From the NCBI GenBank assembly GCA_037013495.1, contig CM072802.1:66430983-66494982 (forward strand): a stretch of 64,000 bases of DNA. The letters run 5' to 3'. Shown piece by piece: positions 53,301 through 64,000 of this stretch. Below the pieces are notes generated by a model. That model saw nothing but the letters and a program-made list of their open reading frames with translations. It was not told the DNA's origin and ran no database searches. Source of the DNA: Hippophae tibetana (Eukaryota; Streptophyta; Magnoliopsida; Rosales; Elaeagnaceae). Each line of letters begins with the position of its first letter. The first letter of the stretch is position 1. A program made the translations under genes and the position numbers.

Positions 53301-55601
53301 GTCATGGTAAAAATACAAAGATGACAAGGAATGCTCGTTTTGAGGTGCCACCGTTGCGGGCAATGATGGGCACCTCTAACACCCCGTCGGCAAAACCATG
53401 TCAAACGATGGAATTATTGGGCCATTTTTTTCAGACATGTTTAGAAGAGTATTCCATCTCGTACTGGAAAAGTTCATGATTTTATGGACACGTGAAATAT
53501 ATTTAGTCATGTTTTGAAGTATCCAAAAATTCATTAGAATAAGAAAATTTGGCAAAAATTATTATTTCTTTTTGGATGCAATTCCTTTCTTCATCTAAGA
53601 TTTATTGATCACAAAATATTCGATTTGTCATGGTAAAAATACAAAGATGACAAGGAATGCTCGTTTTGAGGTGCCACCGTTGCGAGCATTGATGGGCACC
53701 TCTAACACCCCGTGGGCAAAACCATGTCAAACGATGGAATTATTGGTCCATTTTTTTCACACATATTTAGAATAGTATTCCATCTCGTACTAGAAAGTTT
53801 CATGATTTTATTGATACGGGAAATATTTTTAGTCAGTTTTTGAAGTATCCGAAAAATCATGAAAATTAGAAAATTCGGCAAAAATTATTATTTCTGGTTG
53901 GATGCAATTTCTTTCATCATCTAATATTTATTGATCACAAAATGTTAGATTTGGCATGGTATAAATACAAAGATGACAAGGAATGCTCGTTTTGAGGTGC
54001 CATCGTAGGGGGCATTGATGGTCACCCCTAACACACTGTGGGCAAAACCATATGAAACGATAGAATTTTATGGCTATTTTTTTCACATATGTTTAGAATA
54101 ATATGTCATCTCGTACTGGAAAGTTTAATTATTTTTTGGAAACGGGAAGTATTTTTAGTCATTTTTTGAAGTATCCGAAAAATCAGGAAAAATAGAAAAT
54201 TCGGCAAAAATTATTATTTCTTGTTGGATGCAATTCCTTTCATCATCTAAGATTTATTGATCACAAAATATTCGATTTGTCATGTTAAAAATACAAAGAT
54301 GACAAGGAATGCTCGTTTTGAGGTGCCACCGTTGCGGGCATTGATAGGCACCTCTAACACCCCGTGGGAAAAACCATGTCAAACGATGGAATTATTGGGC
54401 CATTTTTTTCACACATATTTAGAATAGTATTCCATCTCATACTAGAAAGTTTCATGATTTTATTGACACGGGAAATATTTTTAGTCATTTTTTGAAGTAT
54501 CCGAAAAATCATGAAAAGTAGAAAATTCGGCAAAAATTATTATTTCTGGTTGGATGCAATTTCTTTCATCATCTAATATTTATTGATCACAAAATATTAG
54601 ATTTGGCATGGTATAAATACAAAGATGACAAGGAATGCTCGTTTTGAGGTGCCATCGTTGGGGGCATTGATGGTCACCTCTAACACACCGTGGGCAAAAC
54701 CATATGAAACGATAGAATTTTATGGCTATTTTTTTCACATATGTTTAGAATAGTATGTCATCTCGTACTGGAAAGTTTAATTATTTTTTGGAAACGGGAA
54801 GTATTTTTAGTCATTTTTTGAAGTATCCGAAAAATCATGAAAAATAGAAAATTCGGCAAAAATTATTATTTCTTATTGGATGCAATTCCTTTCATCATCT
54901 AAGATTTATTGATCACAAAATATTCGATTTGTCATGGTAAAAATACAAAGATGACAAGGAATGCTCGTTTTGAGGTGCCACCGTTGCGGGCATTGATGGG
55001 CACCTCTAACACCCCGTGGGCAAAACCATGTCAAACGATGGAATTATTGGACCATTTTTTTCACACATGTTTAGAATAGTATGTCATCTCGTACTGGAAA
55101 GTATAATGATTTTTTGGAAACGGGAAGTATTTTTAGTCATTTTTTGAAGTATCCGAAAAATCAGGAAAAATAGAAAATTCGGCAAAAATTATTATTTCTT
55201 GTTGGATGCAATTCCTTTCATCATCTAAGATTTATTGATCACAAAATATTCGATTTGTCATGGTAAAAATACAAAGATGACAAGGAATGCTCGTTTTGAG
55301 GTGCCAACGTTGCGGGCATTGATAGGCACCTCTAACACCCCGTGGGCAAAACCATGTCAAACGATGGAATTATTGGGCCATTTTTTTCACACATATTTAG
55401 AATAGTATTCCATCTCGTACTAGAAAGTTTCATGATTTTATTCACACGGGAAATATTTTTAGTCATTTTTTGAAGTATCCGTAAAATCATGAAAATTAGA
55501 AAATTCGGCAAAAATTATTATTTCTGGTTGGATGCAATTTCTTTCATCATCTAATATTTATTGATCACAAAATATTAGATTTGGCATGGTATAAATAAAA
55601 A
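50386..55601 (+). repeat. 8-monomer HOR h-i-j-k-l-m-n-a, 2,608 bp, two copies
   Basis: Copies are 50,386-52,993 and 52,994-55,601. This 8-mer is a different subset of the 16-mer (b to g removed) from the k-d 8-mer. The ATCTATGATTTATTG variant at about 50,333 recurs at about 52,941, fixing the register. The a-type monomers near 52,840 and 55,443 also share TTATTCACACGGG in place of TTATTGACACGGG. The copies look nearly identical. Confidence 0.9.
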
Positions 55602-58209
55602 GATGACAAGGAATGCTCGTTTTGAGGTGCCATCGTTGGGGGCATTGATGGTCACCTCTAACACACAGTGGGCAAAACCATATGAAACGATAGAATTTTA
55701 TGGCTATTTTTTTCACATATGTTTAGAATAGTATGTCATCTCGTACTAGAAAGTTTAATTATTTTTTGGAAACGGGAAGTATTTTTAGTCATTTTTTGAA
55801 GTATCCGAAAAATCATGAAAAATAGAAAATTCGGCAAAAATTATTATTTCTTGTTGGATGCAATTCCTTTCATCATCTAAGATTTATTGATCACAAAATA
55901 TTCGATTTTTCATGGTAAAAATACAAAGATGACAAGGAAGGCTCGTTTTGAGGTGCCATCGTTGGGGGCATTGATGGTCACCTCTAACACACCGTGGGCA
56001 AAACCATATGAAACGAGAGAATTTTATGGCTATTTTTTTCACATATGTTTAGAATAGTATGTCATCTCGTACTGGAAAGTTTAATTATTTTTTGGAAACG
56101 GGAAGTATTTTTAGTCATTTTTTGAAGTATCCGAAAAATCATGAAAAATAGAAAATTCGGCAAAAATTATTATTTCTTGTTGGATGCAATTCCTTTCATC
56201 ATCTAAGATTTATTGATCACAAAATATTCGATTTGTCATGGTAAAAATACAAAGATGACAAGGAATGCTCGTTTTGAGGTGCCACCGTTACGGGCATTGA
56301 TGGGCACCTCTAACACCTCGTGGGCAAAACCATGTCAAACGATGGAATTATTGGGCCGTTTTTTTCACACATGTTTAGAATAGTATTCCATCTCGTACTA
56401 GAAAGTTTCATGATTTTATTGACACGGGAAATATTTTTAGTCATTTTTTGAAGTATCCGAAAAATCATGAAAATTAGAAAATTCGGCAAAAATTATTATT
56501 TCTGGTTGGATGCAATTTCTTTCATCATCTAAGATTTATTGATCACAAAATATTAGATTTGGCATGGTATAAATACGAAGATGACAAGGAATGCTCGTTT
56601 TGAGGTGCCATCGTTGGGGGCATTGATGGTCACCTCTTACACACCGTGGGCAAAACCATATGAAACGATAGAATTTTATGGCTATTTTTTTCACATATGT
56701 TTAGAATAGTATGTCATCTTGTACAGGAAAGTTTAATTATTTTATGAAAACGGGAAGTATTTTTAGTCATTTTTTGAAGTATCCGAAAAATCATGAAAAA
56801 TAGAAAATTCATCAAAAATTATTATTTCTTGTTGGATGCAATTCCTTTCATCATCTAAGATTTATTGATGACAAAATATTCGATTTGTCATGGTAAAAAT
56901 ACAAAGATGACAAGGAATGCTCGTTTTGAGGTGCCACCGTTGCGGGCAATGATGGGCACCTCTAACACCCCGTCGGCAAAACCATGTCAAACGATGGAAT
57001 TATTGGGCCATTTTTTTCAGACATGTTTAGAAGAGTATTCCATCTCGTACTGGAAAAGTTCATGATTTTATGGACACGTGAAATATATTTAGTCATGTTT
57101 TGAAGTATCCAAAAATTCATTAAAATAAGAAAATTTGACAAAAATTATTATTTCTTTTTGGATGCAATTCCTTTCTTCATCTAAGATTTATTGATCACAA
57201 AATATTCGATTTGTCATGGTAAAAATACAAAGATGACAAGGAATGCTCGTTTTGAGGTGCCACCGTTGCGAGCATTGATGCGCACCTCTAACACCCCGTG
57301 GGCAAAACCATGTCAAACGATGGAATTATTGGGCCATTTTTTTCACACATATTTAGAATAGTATTCCATCTCATACTAGAAAGTTTCATGATTTTATTGA
57401 TACGGGAAATATTTTTAGTCAGTTTTTGAAGTATCCGAAAAATCATGAAAATTAGAAAATTCGGCGAAAATTATTATTTCTGGTTGGATGCAATTTCTTT
57501 CATCATCTAATATTTATTGATCACAAAATGTTAGATTTGGCATGGTATAAATACAAAGATGACAAGGAATGCTCGTTTTGAGGTGCCATCGTAGGGGGCA
57601 TTGATGGTCACCCCTAACACACTGTGGGCAAAACCATATGAAACGATAGAATTTTATGGCTATTTTTTTCACATATGTTTAGAATAATATGTCATCTCGT
57701 ACTGGAAAGTTTAATTATTTTTTGGAAACGGGAAGTATTTTTAGTCATTTTTTGAAGTATCCGAAAAATCAGGAAAAATAGAAAATTCGGCAAAAATTAT
57801 TATTTCTTGTTGGATGCAATTCCTTTCATCATCTAAGATTTATTGATCACAAAATATTCGATTTGTCATGGTAAAAATACAAAGATGACAAGGAATGCTC
57901 GTTTTGAGGTGCCACCGTTGCGGGCATTGATAGGCACCTCTAACACCCCGTGGGAAAAACCATGTCAAACGATGGAATTATTATGCCATTTTTTTCACAC
58001 ATATTTAGAATAGTATTCCATCTCATACTAGAAAGTTTCATGATTTTATTGACACGGGAAATATTTTTAGTCATTTTTTGAAGTATCCGAAAAATCATGA
58101 AAAGTAGAAAATTCGGCAAAAATTATTATTTCTGGTTGGATGCAATTTCTTTCATCATCTAATATTTATTGATCACAAAATATTAGATTTGGCATGGTAT
58201 AAATACAAA
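52994..58209 (+). repeat. 11-monomer HOR h-i-j-k-l-m-n-a-b-f-g, 3,586 bp, about 1.5 copies
   Basis: Type h starts at 52,994 and again at 56,580. After the second h the order i, j, k, l continues to about 58,209 and then leaves the register. The first copy overlaps the second copy of the h-a 8-mer. Relative to the 16-mer, the 11-mer lacks c, d, e, a' and b'. The second copy shows more private changes (GATGCGCACC in j, TTATGCCAT in l, CACCTCTTACACACC in h). Confidence 0.86.
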
Positions 58210-59515
58210 GATGACAAGGAATGCTCGTTTTGAGGAGCCATCGTTGGGGGCATTGATGGTCACCTCTAACACACCGTGGGCAAAACCATATGAAACGATA
58301 GAATTTTATGGCTATTTTTTTCACATATGTTTAGAATAGTATGTCATCTCGTACTGGAAAGTTTAATTATTTTTTGGAAACGGGAAGTATTTTTAGTCAT
58401 TTTTTGAAGAATCCGAAAAATCATGAAAAATAGAAAATTCGGCAAAAATTTATTATTTCTTGTTGGATGCAATTCCTTTCATCATCTAAGATTTATTTAT
58501 CACAAAATATTCGATTTGTCATGGTAAAAATACAAAGATGACAAGGAATGCTCGTTTTGAGGTGCCACCGTTGCGGGCATTGATGGGCACCTCTAACACC
58601 CCGTGGGAAAAACCATGTCAAACGATGGAATTATTGGGCCATTTTTTTCACACATATTTAGAATAGTATTCCATCTCATACTAGAAAGTTTCATGATTTT
58701 ATTGACACGGCAAATATTTTTAGTCATTTTTTGAAGTATCCGAAAAATCATGAAAATTAGAAAATTCGGCAAAAATTATTATTTTTGGTTGGATGCAATT
58801 TCTTTCATCATCTAATATTTATTGATCACAAAATATTAGATTTGGCATGGTATAAATACAAAGATGACAAGGAATGCTCGTTTTGAGGAGCCATCGTTGG
58901 GGGCATTGATGGTCACCTCTAACACACCGTGGGCAAAACCATATGAAACGATAGAATTTTATGGCTATTTTTTTCACATATGTTTAGAATAGTATGTCAT
59001 CTCGTACTGGAAAGTTTAATTATTTTTTGGAAACGGGAAGTATTTTTAGTCATTTTTTGAAGTATCCGAAAAATCATGAAAAATAGAAAATTCGGCAAAA
59101 ATTTATTATTTCTTGTTGGATGCAATTCCTTTCATCATCTAAGATTTATTTATCACAAAATATTCGATTTGTCATGGTAAAAATACAAAGATGACAAGGA
59201 ATGCTCGTTTTGAGGTGCCACCGTTGCGGGCATTGATGGGCACCTCTAACACCCCGTGGGAAAAACCATGTCAAACGATGGAATTATTGGGCCATTTTTT
59301 TCACACATATTTAGAATAGTATTCCATCTCATACTAGAAAGTTTCATGATTTTATTGACACGGCAAATATTTTTAGTCATTTTTTGAAGTATCCGAAAAA
59401 TCATGAAAATTAGAAAATTCGGCAAAAATTATTATTTTTGGTTGGATGCAATTTCTTTCATCATCTAATATTTATTGATCACAAAATATTAGATTTGGCT
59501 TGGTATAAATACAAA
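58210..59515 (+). repeat. Tandem B/A dimer, 653 bp, two copies
   Basis: Copies are 58,210-58,862 and 58,863-59,515. Shared private variants are TTTTGAGGAGCCATCG, AAAAATTTATTATTTC, ATTTATTTATCACAAAA, GACACGGCAAAT and TATTTTTGGTTGG. By eye they differ by very few bases (GGCTTGG at about 59,497), so this is a very recent duplication. Confidence 0.9.
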
Positions 59516-61471
59516 GATGACAAGGAATGCTCGTTTTGAGGTGCCATCGTTGGGGGCATTGATGGTCACCTCTAACACACCGTGGGCAAAACCATATGAA
59601 ACGATAGAATTTTATGGCTATTTTTTTCACATATGTTTAGAATAGTATGTCATCTCGTACTGGAAAGTTTAATTATTTTTTGGAAACGGGAAGTATTTTT
59701 AGTCATTTTTTGAAGTATCTGAAAAATCATGAAAAATAGAAAATTCGGCAAAAATTATTATTTCTTGTTGGATGCAATTCCTTTCATCATCTAAGATTTA
59801 TTGATCACAAAATATTCGATTTGTCATGGTAAATATACAAAGATGACAAGGAATGCTCGTTTTGAGGTGCCACCGTTGCGGGCATTGATGGGCACCTCTA
59901 ACACCCCGTGGGCAAAACCATGTCAAACGATGGAATTATTGGGCCATTTTTTTCACACATATTTAGAATAGTATTCCATCTCGTACTAGAAAGTTTCATG
60001 ATTTTATTGACACGGGAAATATTTTTAGTCATTTTTTGAAGTATCCGAAAAATCATGAAAATTAGAAAATTCGGCAAAAATTATTATTTCTGGTTGGATG
60101 CAATTTCTTTCATCATCTAATATTTATTGATCACAAAATATTAGATTTGGCATGGTATAAATACAAAGATGACAAGGAATGGTCCTTTTGAGGTGCCATC
60201 GTTGGGGGCATTGATGGTCACCTCTAACACACCGTGGGCAAAACCATATGAAACGATAGAATTTTATGGCTATTTTTTTCACATATGTTTAGAATAGTAT
60301 GTCATCTCGTACTGGAAAGTTTAATTATTTTTTGGAAACGGGAAGTATTTTTAGTCATTTTTTGAAGTATCCGAAAAATCATGAAAAATAGAAAATTCGG
60401 CAAAAATTATTATTTCTTGTTGGATGCAATTCCTTTCATCATCTAAGATTTATTGATCACAAAATATTCGATTTGTCATGGTAAAAATACAACGATGACA
60501 AGGAATGCTCGTTTTGAGGTGCCACCGTTACGGGCATTGATGGGCACCTCTAACACCCCGTGGGCAAAACCATGTCAAACGATAGAATTATTGGGCCGTT
60601 TTTTTCACACATGTTTAGAATAGTATTCCATCTCGTACTAGAAAGTTTCATGATTTTATTGACACGGGAAATATTTTTAGTCATTTTTTGAAGTATCCGA
60701 AAAATCATGAAAATTAGAAAATTCGGCAAAAATTATTATTTCTGGTTGGATGCAATTTCTTTCATCATCTAAGATTTATTGATCACAAAATATTAGATTT
60801 GGCATGGTATAAATACGAAGATGACAAGGAATGCTCGTTTTGAGGTGCCATCGTTGGGGGCATTGATGGTCACCTCTAACACACCGTGGGCAAAACCATA
60901 TGAAACTCTAGAATTTTATGGCTATTTTTTTCACATATGTTTAGAATAGTATGTCATCTCGTACTGGAAAGTTTAATTATTTTATGAAAACGGGAAGTAT
61001 TTTTAGTCATTTTTTGAAGTATCCGAAAAATCTTGAAAAATAGAAAATTCGGCAAAAATTATTATTTCTTGTTGGATGCAATTCCTTTCATCATCTAAGA
61101 TTTATTGATGACAAAATATTTGATTTGTCATTGTAAAAATACAAAGATGACAAGGAATGCTCGTTTTGATGTGCCACCGTTGCGGGCAATGATGGGCACC
61201 TCTAACACCCCGTCGGCAAAACCATGTCAAACGATGGAATTCTTGGGCCATATTTTTTAGACATGTTTAGAAGAGTATTCCATCTCGTACTGGAAAATTT
61301 CATGATTTTATGGACACGTGAAATATATTTAGTCATTTTTTGAAGAATCCAAAAATTCATTATAATAAGAAAATTTGGCAAAAATTATTATTTCTTGTTG
61401 GATGCAATTCCTTTCTTCATCTAAGATTTATTGATCACAAAATATTAGATTTAGCATGGTATAAATACACA
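59516..61471 (+). repeat. Late-type A/B monomers, becoming more diverged
   Basis: Monomers start at about 59,516, 59,843, 60,168, 60,493, 60,823 and 61,146, in the order B A B A B A. Types resembling g (GTTACGGGC, about 60,532), h (ATACGAAG) and i (TTGATGACAAAA, CCGTCGGC) follow in 16-mer order. They carry many private changes, such as GGTCCTTTTG at 60,181, GAAACTCTAGAA at 60,903 and TTTTGATGTGCC at 61,166. Confidence 0.85.
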
Positions 61472-62448
61472 GATGACAAGGAATGCTCGTTATGAGGTGC
61501 CACAGTTGCGGGCATTGATGGGCACCTCTATCACCCCGTGGGAAAAACCATGTAACACGATGGAATTATTGGGCCATTTTTTTCACAAATGTTTAGAATA
61601 GTATTCCATCTCGTACTGGAAAGTTTCATTATTTTATGGACACGTGAAATATATTTAGTCATTTTTTGAAGTATCCAAAAATTCATTAAAACAAGAAAAT
61701 TGGGCAAAAATTATTATTTCTTGTTGGATGCAATTCCTTTCTTCATTTAAGATTTATTGATCACAAAATATTAGATTTGGCATGGTATAAATACAAAGAT
61801 GACAAGGAATGCTCATTATGAGGTGCCACAGTTGCGGGCATTGATGGGCACCTCTATCACCCCGTTGGCAAAACCATGTAAAACGATGGAATTATTGGGC
61901 CATTTTTTTCACAAATGTTTAGAATAGTATTCCATCTCGTACTGGAAAGTTTCATTATTTTATGGACACGTGAAATATATTTAGTCATTTTTTGAAGTAT
62001 CAAAAAATTCATTAAAACAAGAAAATTTGGCAAAAATTATTATTTCTTGTTGGATGCAATTCCTTTCTTCATCTAAGATTTATTGATCACAAAATATTAG
62101 ATTTGGCATGGTATAAATACAAAGATGACAAGGAATGCTCATTATGAGGTGCCACAGTTGCGGGCATTGATGGGCACCTTTATCACCCCGTGGGCAAAAC
62201 CATGTCAAACGATGGAATTATTGGGCCATTTTTTTCACACATGTTTAGAATAGTATTCCATCTCGTGCTGGAAAGTTTCATGATTTTATGGAGACGGGAA
62301 ATATGTTTAGTCATTTTTTGAGTATCCGAAAAATCATGAAAAATAGAAAATTCGGCAAAAATTATTATTTCTTGTTGGATGTAATTCCTTTCACCATCTA
62401 ATATTTATTGATCACAAAATTCTAGATTTGGCATGTTATAAATACGAA
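61472..62448 (+). repeat. Single-monomer tandem run, class A, three copies
   Basis: Monomers at 61,472, 61,798 and 62,124 share TTATGAGGTGCCACAG and CTATCACCCCG (CTTTATCACC in the third). The first two share CACAAATGTTTAG. All lack intervening class B monomers, so this is monomer-level rather than dimer-level amplification. AAATATATTTAG, also found in type i, is present in the first two, and AAATATGTTTAG in the third. Confidence 0.87.
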
Positions 62449-64000
62449 GATGACAAGGAATGCTCGTTATGAGGTGCCATAGTTGCGGGCATTGATAGGC
62501 AATTCTAACACCCCGTGGGTAAAACCATGTCAAACGATGGAATTATTGGGCCATTTTTTTCACACATGTTTAGAAAAGTATTCCATCTCGTACTGGAAAG
62601 TTTCATTCTTTTATGGACACGTGAAATATTTTTAGTCGTTTTTTGAAGTATCCGAAAATTCATTAAAATTAGGAAATTTGGAAAAAATTATTATTTCTTG
62701 TTGAATGCAATTTCTTTCATCATCTAAAATTTATTAATCACAAAATTTTAGATTTGGCATTGTATAAATACGAAGATGACAAGGAATGCTCGTTTTGAGG
62801 TGCCACCATTACGGGCATTGATAAGCACCTTTAACACACCGCGCGCAGAACCATATGAAACGATAGAATTTTAGGGCCATTTTTTTCACATATGTTTAGA
62901 ATATTATGTCATCTCGTACTAGAAAGTTTAATGATTTTATGGAAACGGGAAGTATTTTTAGTCATTTTTTTAGTCTCCAAAAAATCATGAAAAATAGAAA
63001 ATTCGGCAAAAATTATTATTTCTTGTTGGATGCAATTCCTTTCACCATCTAATATTTATTGATCACAAAATTTTAGATTTGGCATGGTATAAATACGAAG
63101 ATGACAAGGAATGCTCGTTATGAGGTGCCATAGTTGCGGGCATTGATAGGCACTTCTAACACCCCGTGGGCAAAACCATGTCAAATGATGGAGTTATTGT
63201 GCAATTTTTTTCACACATGTTTAGAATAGTTTTCCATCTCGTACTGGAAAGTTTCATGATTTTATGGACACGTGAAATATTTTTAGTCATTTTTTGAAGT
63301 ATCCGAAAAATTCATTAAAATTAGAAAATTTGGCAAAAATTATTATTTCTTGCTGGATGCAATTCCTTTCATCATCTAAGATTTATTGATCACAAAATTT
63401 TAGATTTGACTTGTTATAAATACGAAGATGACAAGGAATGCTCGTTTTGAGGTGCCATCGTTGCGGGCATTGATGGGCACCTTTAACACACCGTGGGCAG
63501 AACCATATGAAACGATAGAATTTTATGGCTATTTTTTCACATATGTTTAGAATGGTATGTCATCTCGTACTGGAAATTTTAATGATTTTATGGAAACGGG
63601 AAGAATTTTTAGTCATTTTTTGAAGTATCCGAAAAATCATGAAAAATAGAAAATTTGACAAAAATTATTATTTCTTGTTGCATGCAATTCCTTTCATCAT
63701 CTAAGATTTATTGATCACAAAATATTCCATTTGTCATGGTAAAAATACAAAGATGACAAGGAATGCTAGTTTTAAGGTGCCACCGTTGCGGGCATTGATA
63801 GGCACCTCTAACACCCCGTGGGCAACACCATGTCAAACTATGGAATTAATGGACCATTTTTTTCACACATGTTGAGAATAGTATTTCATCTCGTACTGCA
63901 AAGTTTCATGATTTTATGGACACGTGAAATATTTTTAGTCATTTTTTGAAGTATCCGAAAATTCATTAAAATTAGAAAATTTGGCAAAAATTATTATTTC
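62449..64000 (+). repeat. Right-flank older satellite monomers
   Basis: Monomers start at about 62,449, 62,775, 63,105, 63,430 and 63,755, in the order A B A B A. Those at 62,449 and 63,105 carry TGCCATAGTTGCGGGC, and that at 62,775 carries GCGCAGAACC and GAATTTTAGGG; all resemble 12,582-13,233. Those at 63,430 and 63,755 resemble the middle-region types. The array continues past the window end. Confidence 0.86.

Larger units (their letters stand above)
1..64000 (+). repeat. Satellite DNA array, ~326-bp monomer, about 196 copies, spans the whole window
   Basis: A box reading GATGACAAGGAATGCTCG recurs every 324-328 bp from 285 to about 63,755, always on the same strand, for example at 8,672, 8,998, 9,324, 9,650 and 9,976. 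Everything between boxes aligns from monomer to monomer. I saw no interruption by unique sequence, a transposon or an inverted segment, and both window ends lie inside a monomer. The sequence is clearly AT-rich, apart from a GC-richer ~100 bp just after the box. Tandem satellites with higher-order structure are known from centromeric and pericentromeric heterochromatin of plants and animals. A 326-bp unit is close to two nucleosome-sized lengths, as in several plant satellites. Centromere function is inference; the sequence alone cannot show it. I do not recognise the family by name. Confidence 0.97.

Noticed and set aside
1..64000. CRISPR array
   Set aside because: The repeated unit is ~326 bp and continuous, with no short repeat separated by unique spacers. 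This is satellite DNA.
1..64000. Tandem LTRs or a retrotransposon origin of the monomer
   Set aside because: TATAAATAC and AT-rich tails invite the idea, but I see no TG...CA ends, primer-binding site, polypurine tract or coding remains.
1..64000. tRNA, 5S rRNA or other Pol III gene in the monomer
   Set aside because: No A-box/B-box pair, cloverleaf or recognisable 5S sequence was found. GGTGCCACCGTTGCGGGC is not a tRNA arm; it forms the dyad described above.
1..64000. Internal ~163-bp half-repeat inside the monomer
   Set aside because: I compared the two halves by eye and found no convincing similarity; one half is GC-richer with the dyad, the other AT-rich with A-tracts.

Overview
The whole 64-kb window is one uninterrupted tandem array of an AT-rich satellite DNA with a monomer of about 326 bp. 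I count about 196 head-to-tail monomers on the same strand. A recurring box, GATGACAAGGAATGCTCG, comes back every 324-328 bp from position 285 to about 63,755. I see no gene, RNA gene, transposon, unique sequence or inversion, and the array runs off both ends. The short reading frames found in many monomers are by-products of the repeat and I do not annotate them as genes. Megabase-style tandem satellite with higher-order repeats (HORs) points to a eukaryotic chromosome, probably centromeric or pericentromeric heterochromatin. A plant is my best guess from the AT-rich ~2x163-bp monomer, but I do not recognise the family by name.

Monomers fall into two classes. Class A carries CCCCGTGGGCAAAACCATGTC followed by GAATTATTGGGCCAT. 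Class B carries GAACCATATGAAACGATAG or AAAACCATATGAAACG followed by GAATTTTATGGCTAT. Over most of the window A and B alternate (dimer about 652 bp), with AA or BB doublets breaking the alternation. Each monomer has a GC-richer ~100-bp part with an 8-bp inverted repeat (GAGGTGCC/GGCACCTC) and an AT-rich ~220-bp part with roughly helically phased A- and T-tracts. A TATAAATAC box recurs at many monomer boundaries.

Layout. 1-4,434: a 5-monomer, 1,601-bp HOR (2.8 copies), each copy with one monomer shortened by 29 bp. 4,435-12,581: diverged, irregular monomers with a recurring AAA triplet. 12,582-13,883: an old-layer marker pair and neighbours. 13,884-28,551: A/B dimers with local tandem duplications, including a ~2.26-kb block repeated 3,910 bp apart. 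28,552-35,069: first appearance of the late monomer types, including a 977-bp trimer in tandem. 35,070-~46,800: a 16-monomer, 5,214-bp HOR, two full copies and part of a third. 44,194-58,209: shorter HORs (8-mer, another 8-mer, 11-mer) built from the same monomer types. 58,210-61,471: dimers. 61,472-64,000: diverged monomers that resemble the left part of the window again.

There are no genes to work together. The interest lies in array evolution: a young, homogenised core (about 13-62 kb) between older flanks that share diagnostic monomers, nested HORs, and visible recombination junctions. All counts and comparisons were made by eye, so monomer borders are good to a few bases and identities are qualitative.
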